A stretch of 64,000 nt of DNA, from the NCBI RefSeq assembly GCF_009766105.1, contig NZ_LMUH01000026.1:298721-362720 (forward strand), written 5' to 3'. How positions within the stretch are numbered: the stretch's first letter is position 1; every line of letters starts with the position of its first letter. Source of the DNA: Granulicella sp. S156 (GTDB lineage: Bacteria > Acidobacteriota > Terriglobia > Terriglobales > Acidobacteriaceae). Both the position numbers and the translations under genes were made by a program. Below the pieces are notes generated by a model. That model did no database searches. It saw nothing but the letters and a program-made list of their open reading frames with translations, and was not told the origin of the DNA. This document shows positions 37,484-46,114 of the stretch, piece by piece.

Positions 37484-37624
37484 TCATGCTCCAGGGGTAC
37501 CCCAGTATCAGGGGCGGGTTAAAGGCCAAAAAGTGTCTGAGGAACTGCTTGCATTCTTACAGGAACACACAGAGGGCGTCCAGACGGCGAAAACATTGAA
37601 ATTTAGATGCATGGTTTGGGGTGA

Positions 37625-37987
37625 TTAGTCACCCCTGAGCCCGATCCATTCTTCTCTTGGTGGCGCAAAGATGTCGAAGATAACCGTATCTTCTATGGCT
37701 TCGGCCGTGTGGGGGAGATTGCCGGGGATGACAAGCACATCGCCGGCGCGGACAATCCTTTCTTCAGCTGAACCTTCTTCGCCGAGGGAAAAACGCATCG
37801 CTCCTACGGCTAAATAAGAGATCTGCTCGTTAGGATGCGTGTGACGGGGTCCCGTGCTGCCTTTCTTAAGTTCAAGACGGGCCAACATGGCCTGTGAGCC
37901 TGTGACAAATTGACGTGTAAGCAGGGAATCGAGCCGTTCTACAGGTAATTCGGTCCAGGAGGTGTGATGGGCGGCGGAGATGGACAT
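37625..37987 (-). CDS. Cupin-domain protein
   Basis: A 120-residue single-cupin protein. Cupin motif 1 is GPRHTHPNEQISYLAVGAMRF (His-x-His-x4-Gln/Glu pattern) and motif 2 is VLVIPGNLPHTAEA, providing the usual metal ligands. Small cupins of this kind are either metal-dependent enzymes or sugar-binding regulators; the function is not readable. It is the most upstream minus-strand gene of the polysaccharide run, 141 bases before the NeuB-like gene. No strong ribosome site is seen. Confidence 0.88.
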   Translation of the reverse strand: MSISAAHHTSWTELPVERLDSLLTRQFVTGSQAMLARLELKKGSTGPRHTHPNEQISYLAVGAMRFSLGEEGSAEERIVRAGDVLVIPGNLPHTAEAIEDTVIFDIFAPPREEWIGLRGD

Positions 37988-38075
37988 AAGAGTAAGACTA
38001 AAGGACTGAAGGGTTTTGGGGGTAAAGGCTCAGGGCAAATGCACCTAAATTTCAGCCAGGACACACGAAGAACAC

Positions 38076-38207
38076 GCAACAGCAAAAGCTTTAACGCGGA
38101 GGACGCCGAGGTTTCGCAAAGGTCGCAGAGGGTGTCGTGGCGGCCTTTGCGTTTTTCCTCTGCGCCCTCTGCGTTAAGGCTTTTGGGCTGTCCGCCACGA
38201 ATTTGCT
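38076..38207. repeat. Intergenic repeat family C, copy 3
   Basis: Near-identical to copy 1 (22909-23038): AACAGCAAAAGC, TTTAACGCGGAGGACGCCGA, GGTTTCGCAAAGGTCGCAGA, GCGGCCTTTGCGTTTTTCCT, CTGCGCCCTCTGCGTTAA, GGGCTGTCCGCCACGAATTT. It occupies the middle of the 439-base gap between the cupin and amtB. The rest of that gap (38208-38426) holds no recognisable gene. Confidence 0.85.
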
Positions 38208-38426
38208 GAGAAAGAAGATGCCTTTGTCCTGGGTAAAGGATTCCGCCTGGGGAGGTGAACGGCGACATGATGTAAAGTAAACGGAACTGGTAAAAAGCAT
38301 GTCGTCTCCCGGGCCCAAACAGGTCGTGGAGAACGTGTATCCGATGGCCGCGCCGATGGAGGATATAGATGCATACGGGTTTCCTCCACAGGTGTTCTCT
38401 TGATTTGCGAAAAGGGTGATCGTTCC

Positions 38427-39863
38427 ATGTGTTGGGTGGCAAAACTGTATTTGAAAAGCAGAATGAAAGCTCTGTGTGCACTGGCGGTTGTAGTTTTCGG
38501 GCTTATGGTTGCAGGGGTTGCTGTGGCACAGACCCCGGTAACAGCAGATCGCATTGCGGCGCTGGAGAAGACGGCTTCCGACAATGCGAAGGCGATTGCG
38601 GCGGCTCAAAGCGCAGGCGACAACGCCTGGATGCTGACCAGCGCTGCACTGGTACTCATGATGAGCGGCCCAGGCCTGGCGCTGTTCTACGGCGGGCTGG
38701 TACGCAAAAAGAACATCCTCGGAACGATGATGCAGACTTTCGCGATGATGGCTGTGATTACCGTGCTTTGGGCGCTAGTGATCTACTCACTGGCGTTTGG
38801 CACAGGTAACGCCTTTATCGGCGGTCTGCACAATGTCTTTCTCCATGGCGTCGGTACGGCACCGATCAATGACTATGCGCCGACGATTCCGGGCCAGACG
38901 TTTATGGTCTACCAATTGATGTTCGCGATCATCACGCCGGCGCTGATTACCGGGGCGTTCGCCGAACGCATGAAGTTTTCCGCGATGCTGGTGTTCATGG
39001 TGCTGTGGGCATTTATTGTTTACAGCCCGATGGCGCATATGGTCTGGGGTGTCGGCGGGTTCCTGAGCGCTGCCAGCGGTAAGTTCCCCTGCCTGGACTT
39101 TGCGGGTGGCACGGTGGTACATCTGACCTCCGGCGTGAGCGCGTTGGTGACAGCGATATACCTCGGAAAGCGGCTGGGCTATCCGAAGAAGGCGATGCCT
39201 CCGCATTCTGTCGTACTGAGTTTTGTCGGGGCTTGTCTGCTGTGGGTGGGTTGGTTCGGCTTCAATGCCGGATCGGCGCTGGCTGCGAGCGGTCTGGCGA
39301 CATCGGCTTTTGTGGCGACGCACTTTGCCGCCGCGGCTGCGGCAATCGGATGGTTGGCGGCTGAGTGGATTCGCAGCGGCAAGCCTTCGGCCCTGGGTGG
39401 CATCTCCGGCGCGGTTGCCGGGTTGGTTGCCATTACCCCGGCGTCAGGTTTCGTGACCCCTATGAGCGCCCTCTGGATTGGCCTGATTGCCGGCGTGTTC
39501 TGCTTCTTTATGGTGATCAAGGTCAAGAACATCTTTGGCTACGACGACTCGCTCGATGCTTTCGGCGTTCACGGAGCGGGCGGGACGCTGGGAGCCGTTC
39601 TGACGGGTTTGTTTGCCAATTCGGTGATCAATCCGATCTTTGGCTCGGGCAAAGCGACCGGATTTTTTGAGGGTAATCATCGCCAGGTGGTGAACCAATT
39701 GGTGGGTGTTGTCATCGCATGGACGATTTCCATCGTTGGTACGCTGATAATTCTGTTTGTAGTTGATAAGCTGATGGGTCTGCGCGTGAGCGAAGACGAA
39801 GAACGCGAAGGTTTGGATCTCTCGCAGCATGGCGAAGAGGGCTATGACTGGGAAGCAGCTTAA
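38427..39863 (+). CDS. amtB: Ammonium transporter
   Basis: A 478-residue Amt/MEP/Rh channel that conducts ammonium into the cell across the inner membrane. Eleven transmembrane helices follow a signal sequence (KALCALAVVVFGLMVAGVAVAQ) and a short coiled region (RIAALEKTASDNAKAIAAAQ). The pore histidines lie in GGTVVHLTSGVSAL and FGVHGAGGTLGAVLTG. The ATG at 38427 is preceded by AAGGGTGATC; an alternative ATG at 38463 starts right at the signal helix but lacks a ribosome site. glnK follows 35 bases later, the classical amtB-glnK pair. Confidence 0.95.
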   Translation: MCWVAKLYLKSRMKALCALAVVVFGLMVAGVAVAQTPVTADRIAALEKTASDNAKAIAAAQSAGDNAWMLTSAALVLMMSGPGLALFYGGLVRKKNILGTMMQTFAMMAVITVLWALVIYSLAFGTGNAFIGGLHNVFLHGVGTAPINDYAPTIPGQTFMVYQLMFAIITPALITGAFAERMKFSAMLVFMVLWAFIVYSPMAHMVWGVGGFLSAASGKFPCLDFAGGTVVHLTSGVSALVTAIYLGKRLGYPKKAMPPHSVVLSFVGACLLWVGWFGFNAGSALAASGLATSAFVATHFAAAAAAIGWLAAEWIRSGKPSALGGISGAVAGLVAITPASGFVTPMSALWIGLIAGVFCFFMVIKVKNIFGYDDSLDAFGVHGAGGTLGAVLTGLFANSVINPIFGSGKATGFFEGNHRQVVNQLVGVVIAWTISIVGTLIILFVVDKLMGLRVSEDEEREGLDLSQHGEEGYDWEAA

Positions 39864-39898
39864 TTGCAGGAAACAGGAATAGGAAAAGCGAGAAGGAT

Positions 39899-40237
39899 AT
39901 GCAGAAGATTGAGGCGGTTATTCAGCCTTCAAAGCTGGATGCAGTAAAAGATGCGCTGGTTGAGCTGGGGGTTTCGGGGATCACAATCTTCGAAGCACGT
40001 GGTCACGGGCGGCAAAAGGGGCACACGGAGTTCTATCGCGGTCGGGAGTACGCGGTTGATCTACTGCCCAAGGTGAAGCTCGAACTCGTCGTGACGGACG
40101 ATATCGCGGAGAAGGCGATTCAGGCCATTATCACAGCGGCCCGAACAGGACGCATTGGAGATGGCAAGATCTTTGTTTCGAAGATCGACGAAGCGATTCG
40201 GATACGCAACGACGAACGTGGGGAGATTGCGCTCTAG
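39899..40237 (+). CDS. glnK: PII nitrogen-regulatory protein
   Basis: A 112-residue PII protein with the complete T-loop KGHTEFYRGREYAVDLLPK; Tyr51 is the uridylylation site. The C-terminal signature TGRIGDGKIFV is the B-loop ATP/2-oxoglutarate region. PII blocks AmtB when nitrogen is plentiful and reports 2-oxoglutarate and energy state to other targets. Placement between amtB and glnD gives a complete ammonium-sensing module. Confidence 0.96.
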   Translation: MQKIEAVIQPSKLDAVKDALVELGVSGITIFEARGHGRQKGHTEFYRGREYAVDLLPKVKLELVVTDDIAEKAIQAIITAARTGRIGDGKIFVSKIDEAIRIRNDERGEIAL

Positions 40238-40265
40238 CCGGCGCGTCGAGTTTGTAGTGACAAGG

Positions 40266-40403
40266 GCCGGAAAGACATGGCTTAGCCATGCTGTATAGGA
40301 CGCTTCAACTCTCTTCCGCTGTTGCGACGCGAATGTGTCGTGAGAGCGGGTGAGGAAACAAAGGAGTCGCTTTACGGCATGGCTGAAGCTATGTCGTTCC
40401 GGC
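40266..40403. repeat. 138-bp element with ~30-bp inverted ends
   Basis: The ends GCCGGAAAGACATGGC... (40266-40295) and ...GAAGCTATGTCGTTCCGGC (40373-40403) are imperfect inverted copies of about 30 bases; each arm also contains its own small palindrome (ATGGCTTAGCCAT and CATGGCTGAAGCTATG). About 77 bases lie between them. It fills the glnK-glnD gap, so transcripts across it would carry two stacked hairpins. Confidence 0.75.
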
Positions 40404-40440
40404 CTACGCCATTTTTGGATACAGGCAGTGTGGGAAGGGA

Positions 40441-43056
40441 TTGGCAGAAAGAAAATTGAATAGCTTGGGGGTGAGGGCGACGATCGACGAAACTATGCGC
40501 GCGGAGTATGAGAGGCGGCTGGGGCAGATTCGCCGCGACTTCGAGATTGGCGGCAACGGTCTTTCCTTAGCCTCGTCTCGTTCTGAATTGGTGGATGAAC
40601 TCATTGGCCGTCTGTGGGCCGTTGAGCTGGTTGCAGAGCCCAAGCTTGCGAAGGGGATCACTCTTGCGGCCATCGGCGGATATGGTCGAGCGCAGTTGTT
40701 TCCTTATTCGGATATCGATCTGCTGTTCTGTGCGGAAAAGGGAGAAGCTGTCCGCGCTAAGGATGCCATCCGGCGCGTGTCGCAGGCGTTGTGGGATTGC
40801 GGCATGCGCGTCTCTCCGATGACGCGAACACTGGCAGAGTGCGAGCGCTTTGCTCCGGAGAATGCAGAATTTGGCCTGTCTTTGCTGGATCGAAGGTTCC
40901 TCACTGGAGATACCGCGATCTTCGCCAAGCTGGATGACAAGATTCGCAACAAGATGATGGCGCGCGATGCGAAGGCGATTCGTGCAGAGGTGGCCTCGCT
41001 TACTCGCGAACGCCACGCCAAGTATGGCGATACGCTCTTTCATTTGGAGCCGAATATCAAGGACTGCCCCGGCGGTTTGCGCGACGCGAATGTCTGCGGC
41101 TGGCTGCGGATGTTGCAGGATCCTTTGTCTACCACCGTTAGCGAAGGCAGCGAGTTCGAAGATGCGTTGGCCTTCCTGGCCGCTGCGCGATGTTTTTTGC
41201 ACTACCGGCATGAGCGTGACGACAACACACTCGACTGGCTGGCGCAGGATGCGGCGGCAGAGCTGCGCATCGGACTGGGACGGCGAGTTGGGGCTGGAAG
41301 CGGAAAGGTCGACGCAGCCTACTGGATGCGGGCCTATTTCCGTTATGCGCGGATTGTCGAGCGGCGATTGGATCGCGAGCTGGAAGTCAACGGACTGGTG
41401 CAGGACAGCGAACTTCGTCGCGTGAAACTCGCGCCGACCTCTGGCTTCCGACTGAAAGATGGGCGTATTGTGCTCGATCCCGCAGGTGCTGTCGATCCGG
41501 CAGCGGAGCCGGATGCCGTATTGGCTGCGTTTGCGGCTATGGCGAAGACCGGGGCTGCACTCTCCGCCGAGAGCGAAGAACGGATCGCGGCTGCTCTTCC
41601 ACGGCTGTCCTCGCATCTGGAGGAAGGGCCGGCGCTGTGGAGCAAGCTGTCCGCGATTCTTACCGGAGAACGTGCGGGAAAAGCATTGCGGGCTATGCAT
41701 GCGCTTGGTCTGCTGGAGTTGATTCTCCCCGAGTTTCACGGCATCGACGCCCTGGTGATTCGAGACGCTTACCATCGCTACACGGTGGACGAGCACACCT
41801 TTGTGGTGATCGATACGCTGCATGGGCTTGGCGCCGACCCGGGGCCGGATGCGCCGGAGTGGCGCATCAAGTTCCGGTCGATGGTGCGCGAACTCCAAAA
41901 TCCAGGGCTGCTTTATCTGGCGGCGTTACTCCATGACACAGGCAAGGGCCGTGCCGGTGAGAATCATGCTATTGAGAGCGCCCGGATGGCAACGGGTGTG
42001 CTGGCCAGACTGGAGATGGATGCGTACGATACGTCGCTGGTGATGCGGCTTATTGAGATGCATCTTGAGATGTCCGCTGCGCTGCGACGGGACATCTTCG
42101 ACGCGGAGACGGTGCGGGCGTTTGCGGGCAAGGTGCAGACGCACGAGTTGCTGCGTATGTTGACGCTGTTTACCTACTCAGACATCCAGGCCGTGCATCC
42201 TGACGCGCTTACGCCATGGAAGGCGGAGAACCTCTGGCGACTGTCGATGAATGCGGCTAATCAGCTGGACCGCAATGTCGATGAAGAGCGCGTCAACATT
42301 CGTGGCCGGGACGAACGCATTGCGCGCGTGCTGGCGTTGCTGCCGAAACGCGAGGCTGAGGTGGAGCAGTTCCTGGAGGGCTTCCCTGAGCGCTATCTGA
42401 AGACACGTTCTCCTGAGGAGATTCGGCGCCATTTCGAGATGACGACGCACTTTGAGGAAGAGCCGTTCCAAGTCTCCTGCAGCTACGGTACGACGATGAG
42501 CGAGATCGCTCTGGTCACGCGCGACCGGCCGAGATTGTTTGCGGGCATGGCTGCTGCGTTGGCTGCCTGGGGAATGAACGTCGTTACGGCCGATGGATTT
42601 GCCAATGAGGCGGGTGTCGTCGTCGACAGTTTCCGGTTTACCGATACGTTTCGCACGCTTGAACTGAATGTGAGTGAGCGGGAACGATTTGTGGAAAGTG
42701 TTCGGGAGCTGGTAGCGGGGCGTGCGTCTGTAGAAAAGATGCTGAGCGGGCGCCGGAGAGCACGCCGTCGCGCTCCACGCATTACGGTGGAAACGAAGAT
42801 TGACTTCGACGAAACGGCCTCGAGCCATAGCACGCTGCTGCAGATCATCGCCCAGGATGTTCCGGGATTGCTGCGCGCCGTCAGCCTTACCTTGAGCACA
42901 TTAGGGCACAACGTCGAAGTGGCCCTGGTCGATACCGAGGGCGAGACGGCAATCGACGTGTTTTACCTTACGCATGGGGGCGAACGGTTGAACCCGGAGC
43001 AGGAGCGAGATCTTCAGGCCGCGCTGCTGGAGGCGATCGATGAGAATGCGAGTTAG
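40441..43056 (+). CDS. glnD: PII uridylyltransferase / uridylyl-removing enzyme
   Basis: An 871-residue bifunctional nitrogen sensor that uridylylates PII at low glutamine and deuridylylates it at high glutamine. Domains in order: nucleotidyltransferase (GGYGRAQLFPYSDIDLLF, about 78-95), a PII-UT linker with helical bundle, an HD hydrolase (YTVDEHTFVVIDTLHGLG, LHDTGKGRAGENHAIESA; about 440-520), and two C-terminal ACT domains (ALVTRDRPRLFAGMAAAL and IIAQDVPGLLRAVSLTLSTLG). The start is uncertain: TTG 40441, TTG 40456 and ATG 40495 are all in frame, none with a good ribosome site. Confidence 0.95.
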   Translation: MAERKLNSLGVRATIDETMRAEYERRLGQIRRDFEIGGNGLSLASSRSELVDELIGRLWAVELVAEPKLAKGITLAAIGGYGRAQLFPYSDIDLLFCAEKGEAVRAKDAIRRVSQALWDCGMRVSPMTRTLAECERFAPENAEFGLSLLDRRFLTGDTAIFAKLDDKIRNKMMARDAKAIRAEVASLTRERHAKYGDTLFHLEPNIKDCPGGLRDANVCGWLRMLQDPLSTTVSEGSEFEDALAFLAAARCFLHYRHERDDNTLDWLAQDAAAELRIGLGRRVGAGSGKVDAAYWMRAYFRYARIVERRLDRELEVNGLVQDSELRRVKLAPTSGFRLKDGRIVLDPAGAVDPAAEPDAVLAAFAAMAKTGAALSAESEERIAAALPRLSSHLEEGPALWSKLSAILTGERAGKALRAMHALGLLELILPEFHGIDALVIRDAYHRYTVDEHTFVVIDTLHGLGADPGPDAPEWRIKFRSMVRELQNPGLLYLAALLHDTGKGRAGENHAIESARMATGVLARLEMDAYDTSLVMRLIEMHLEMSAALRRDIFDAETVRAFAGKVQTHELLRMLTLFTYSDIQAVHPDALTPWKAENLWRLSMNAANQLDRNVDEERVNIRGRDERIARVLALLPKREAEVEQFLEGFPERYLKTRSPEEIRRHFEMTTHFEEEPFQVSCSYGTTMSEIALVTRDRPRLFAGMAAALAAWGMNVVTADGFANEAGVVVDSFRFTDTFRTLELNVSERERFVESVRELVAGRASVEKMLSGRRRARRRAPRITVETKIDFDETASSHSTLLQIIAQDVPGLLRAVSLTLSTLGHNVEVALVDTEGETAIDVFYLTHGGERLNPEQERDLQAALLEAIDENAS

Positions 43057-43192
43057 TTCGCCAAGCGTAGATTGATCGACTAGAAGGATGAAAAGGCAGG
43101 TTTGTTATCAGACATTGCCAGCCCTTTGACGCACAGTTGCACGCACGATATGACAAGGCGAACAAAATAGATGCGATGCCGACGGCAACGTA

Positions 43193-43223
43193 TTGAAATA
43201 ATTTAGCATCGCATCGTTATACT
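43193..43223 (+). promoter_or_regulatory. Promoter before nuoB, leaderless geometry
   Basis: TTGAAA (43193-43198) and TATACT (43218-43223) are separated by 19 bases. Only 7 bases separate TATACT from the ATG at 43231, and there is no Shine-Dalgarno sequence. Transcription would start at or next to the start codon. Inference. Confidence 0.45.
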
Positions 43224-43230
43224 GAATTTT

Positions 43231-43848
43231 ATGAGTATAGATCCTAATCAGACCTCGACCAGCGGGCGGCCTACAGAGGTTCCGCAGCGTAACGACCGGT
43301 ACATCTTTGGCACGCTTGATAGTTTTGGCAAGAACCGGGACAAGGTTGAGGAGGTCAGCTGGGGCGATGCGCAGCCCGAGGGTGTGGTTCTGGCGTCGCT
43401 GGATGCCGCGATCAACTGGGTTCGTAAGAACTCGGTGTGGCCTATGACATTCGGTCTGGCCTGCTGTGCTATCGAGATGATGTCGATGGGCGGGTCACGC
43501 TACGATATCGCACGTTTCGGAGCGGAGGTGTTTCGTCCGTCTCCTCGGCAGAGCGACCTCATGATTATTGCGGGTCGTGTGTCGCAAAAGATGGCGCCGG
43601 TGATTCGTCGGCTTTACGAGCAGATGCCGGAGCCGAAGTGGGTGATTTCGATGGGAGCTTGCGCAACGTCGGGCGGTGTTTTCAATAACTATGCTCTGTT
43701 GCAAGGCGTTAATCAGGTAATTCCGGTGGATGTATATGTTCCTGGGTGCCCTCCGCGGCCGGAACAGTTGTTGTATGCCATTACGCTGCTGCAGGAAAAG
43801 ATTCAGGCCAGCCGCGGAACAGTAAGGCAGACATTGAATTTGTCGTAA
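43231..43848 (+). CDS. nuoB: NADH-quinone oxidoreductase subunit B
   Basis: A 205-residue NuoB, the complex I subunit that holds cluster N2, the last Fe-S centre before quinone. The four ligands are visible: the Cys-Cys pair in [11 protein letters not shown], Cys in MGACATSGG and Cys in [11 protein letters not shown]. The N-terminal 35 residues are extended and polar. It stands alone; no nuoA, C or D gene is adjacent, so it is a split member of a nuo set elsewhere or an extra copy. Confidence 0.95.
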   Translation: MSIDPNQTSTSGRPTEVPQRNDRYIFGTLDSFGKNRDKVEEVSWGDAQPEGVVLASLDAAINWVRKNSVWPMTFGLACCAIEMMSMGGSRYDIARFGAEVFRPSPRQSDLMIIAGRVSQKMAPVIRRLYEQMPEPKWVISMGACATSGGVFNNYALLQGVNQVIPVDVYVPGCPPRPEQLLYAITLLQEKIQASRGTVRQTLNLS

Positions 43849-44002
43849 CGGAAGCAAGGGTTGGTTTACTTAGCTTGGCGTTGAGGCAGGGGAACGGATT
43901 GTCGTAACTTTTATGAGGTTCGCAGACCGTTCTAGCGCTAATTGCCGATGAGTTTGCTCATTGGTAAATGGCTAAATTGATGCAGTGAAAAGAATTTTCT
44001 TG

Positions 44003-44030
44003 TAGACATAGAGAACATCTGCGTTACACT
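44003..44030 (+). promoter_or_regulatory. Promoter candidate upstream of OmpA-like gene 1
   Basis: TAGACA (44003-44008) and TACACT (44025-44030) with a 16-base spacer lie 96 bases before the ATG of the first OmpA/Ig gene. A similar block, ACTAGAGATTGTAAGC...GTACACTTTC, recurs at about 47991-48025 in the gap before gene 3. Confidence 0.4.
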
Positions 44031-44126
44031 TTTCAGGAATCCCATAGGTAAGCGGACCACGGCTCCAAGCCTAAGTCCGCAGCGGTAGAACTTGTAAGCA
44101 CGTTTCATTCAGTGGAGGATTGTCGA

Positions 44127-45833
44127 ATGTCTTATCGCCCGTTTCGCAGTATCGGCCGGTGCCTGCTGGCAGCCAGTGCGGTCAGCTTTGGAATAGTGAG
44201 CCTGAGCGCGCAGACCGCGCCCAGCACAACCGCCCCCAGTGGGCCGAATCCTTCGCGCGTTGACATATTCGTGGGGTACTCGTACTTCGGAGCTCACGGC
44301 GAGGTGAAGCCGTTTGACCTTCCGTACTCGTCAATCAACGTAGGTGAAGCTGCTTCTGCCGCTTACTACTTCAATAAATATGTTGGTGGCGAGGCCGTTA
44401 TCATTAGCCACCATGGCACTGGAAACGGTGGAGAGGCTAACGACGGATTTGATTCCGTGTCGTTTGGTCCTGTCTTCCGCGCTCCGATGCAGAATTTCAC
44501 GCTCTTCGCGCATGGTCTCGTGGGCTTGGGCCGTCTTGTTGGACCCAACAACGACAATCCTGCTCTTTTTGAGCATGAGCCCTGGACATACGGCCCGGCC
44601 CTGACGGTCGGCGGTGGTATGGACTATGACACCCCGTTCTTCCATCACCACCTCGGCATCCGCCTGTTTGAGGCGGACTTCCGTTACGTTCATGCCGACT
44701 TCGGCCCTGTCGCTACGACCGTTACTCCCCCCTACACCACTGTTCCTCCTGTTTATGGAACACCCTGGCTGGGTGGCCGTGCGAACCTGAACGGTGTTGA
44801 TCTCAGCACCGGTATCCTGTGGCACATCGGCAGTGTTCTCCCGCCGCCGGCTGTTACCTATGCATGCGCTGTGACGGCTCCGACCGGCACGATCTACCCT
44901 GGCGACGTAGTTACGGTTACCGGAACGGCGACCAACCTGTCCCCGAAGGGCAACACGAACTACACCTGGAACTCGGATGGAGGTCCTGTATCCGGAACCT
45001 CGAACGTAGCGAGCATCGACACCAAGTCGCTTGCGCCCGGCAACTATACGGTGAAGGGCAAGATTTCGCAGGGCAACAAGATCTACCAGAATGCTGAGTG
45101 CTCGGCGCAGTTCACGGTGACACCGTTTGCTCCTCCGACAGTCGGCTGCTCGGCGAACCCCTCAACAGTGAACCCGGGTGATCCTTCGACGATTACGGCT
45201 AGCGGCGTAAGCCCGCAAAACCGTCCTCTGACCTACAGCTATAGCGCTACGGCTGGTTCGATCAGCGGCAACACCTCGACGGCTACCCTGACAACGACCG
45301 GCGTTGCTCCTGGCACGATTAGTGTGACTTGCAACGTGGTTGACGACAAGGGTCAGACTGCTTCGCAGCAGACAACAGTTACGGTTACGGCGCCTGCGCC
45401 GCCACCGGCTGTCACGACGACCAGCCTCTGCACCATCGCATTCGATCGCGATGTGCGTCGCCCGACACGCGTGGACAATGAAGCCAAGGCTTGCCTTGAC
45501 GACATCGCCCTCAGCGCGCAGCGCGATCCTCAGTCCAAGCTTGCTGTTATCGGCAACGCTCCGGCAGAAGAGAAGCAGGCTGAGCATAAGGCTGCTGAAC
45601 GCGCGGTCAACGAGAAGGCTTACCTGGTAACCGAGAAGGGTGTGGATGCTTCGCGCATCACGGTCTACACCGGCACGGCAGGCAACAAGACCTCCGCGAC
45701 GACCATCATCCCGGTAGGTGCGACGCTGGATACGACTGGACTCACCCCCGTGGATGAGGCAGCCGTCAAGGTTCAGCCTCGTACCCCACTCGGAGCCAAA
45801 CGGCACCACCACAAGAAGGCATCCGCTCAGTAA
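44127..45833 (+). CDS. OmpA-like outer-membrane protein with Ig-like domains, copy 1
   Basis: A 568-residue exported protein. After the signal peptide (SYRPFRSIGRCLLAASAVSFG..., cleavage near LSAQ) comes a beta-barrel-like domain (about 35-230; VDIFVGYSYFGAHGEVKPF, aromatic-rich alternating strands), then two Ig-like domains (about 240-330 and 335-425; the second begins VGCSANPSTVNPGDPSTITA), then an OmpA-type C-terminal domain (FDRDVRRPTRVDNEAKACLD ... ERAVNEKAYLVTEKGVDASRI). The TDxxG part of the canonical peptidoglycan site is missing. Tail RHHHKK. GGAGGA lies 7 bases before the ATG. First of three tandem paralogues. Confidence 0.85.
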   Translation: MSYRPFRSIGRCLLAASAVSFGIVSLSAQTAPSTTAPSGPNPSRVDIFVGYSYFGAHGEVKPFDLPYSSINVGEAASAAYYFNKYVGGEAVIISHHGTGNGGEANDGFDSVSFGPVFRAPMQNFTLFAHGLVGLGRLVGPNNDNPALFEHEPWTYGPALTVGGGMDYDTPFFHHHLGIRLFEADFRYVHADFGPVATTVTPPYTTVPPVYGTPWLGGRANLNGVDLSTGILWHIGSVLPPPAVTYACAVTAPTGTIYPGDVVTVTGTATNLSPKGNTNYTWNSDGGPVSGTSNVASIDTKSLAPGNYTVKGKISQGNKIYQNAECSAQFTVTPFAPPTVGCSANPSTVNPGDPSTITASGVSPQNRPLTYSYSATAGSISGNTSTATLTTTGVAPGTISVTCNVVDDKGQTASQQTTVTVTAPAPPPAVTTTSLCTIAFDRDVRRPTRVDNEAKACLDDIALSAQRDPQSKLAVIGNAPAEEKQAEHKAAERAVNEKAYLVTEKGVDASRITVYTGTAGNKTSATTIIPVGATLDTTGLTPVDEAAVKVQPRTPLGAKRHHHKKASAQ

Positions 45834-45858
45834 GTAATAAGCGGAAGCTGACACAACA

Positions 45859-45894
45859 ACGGCTGGCTGGGGATATCCCCAGCCAGCCGTTTTT
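45859..45894 (+). terminator. Terminator after OmpA-like gene 1
   Basis: A perfect 16-base inverted repeat (45859-45874 with 45875-45890, core GGCTGGCTGGGG/CCCCAGCCAGCC) and TTTT. The same GGCTGGC stem follows genes 2 and 3. Confidence 0.9.
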
Positions 45895-46114
45895 AATGTA
45901 GCTAGTCCGATTTGGATCACACCGGAGCAGTCCATCTCAGCGAGCAGCTTCATCCGAATCCACCTAAAGCACCGCCTGCCCACGGAAAATCTAGCTATTT
46001 TGCCAACGGGATAGGCATCTTGTGGCGATCGTCCGTGAATCATACGAGGTAAGCGATACATCGTGTAGCCGCTTACCTAACTTTCATCTTCAACTTGTAG
46101 GGGGCCCCTTTCCC

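Noticed and set aside
38415-38455. Sigma-54 promoter for amtB-glnK
   Set aside because: TGGCAAAACTGTATTTG near 38433 is only a partial match to TGGCAC-N5-TTGCA and lies inside the coding frame.
37939-38481. 180-codon minus-strand frame upstream of amtB
   Set aside because: It crosses a family C repeat and the amtB start; its codon choice and product look random.
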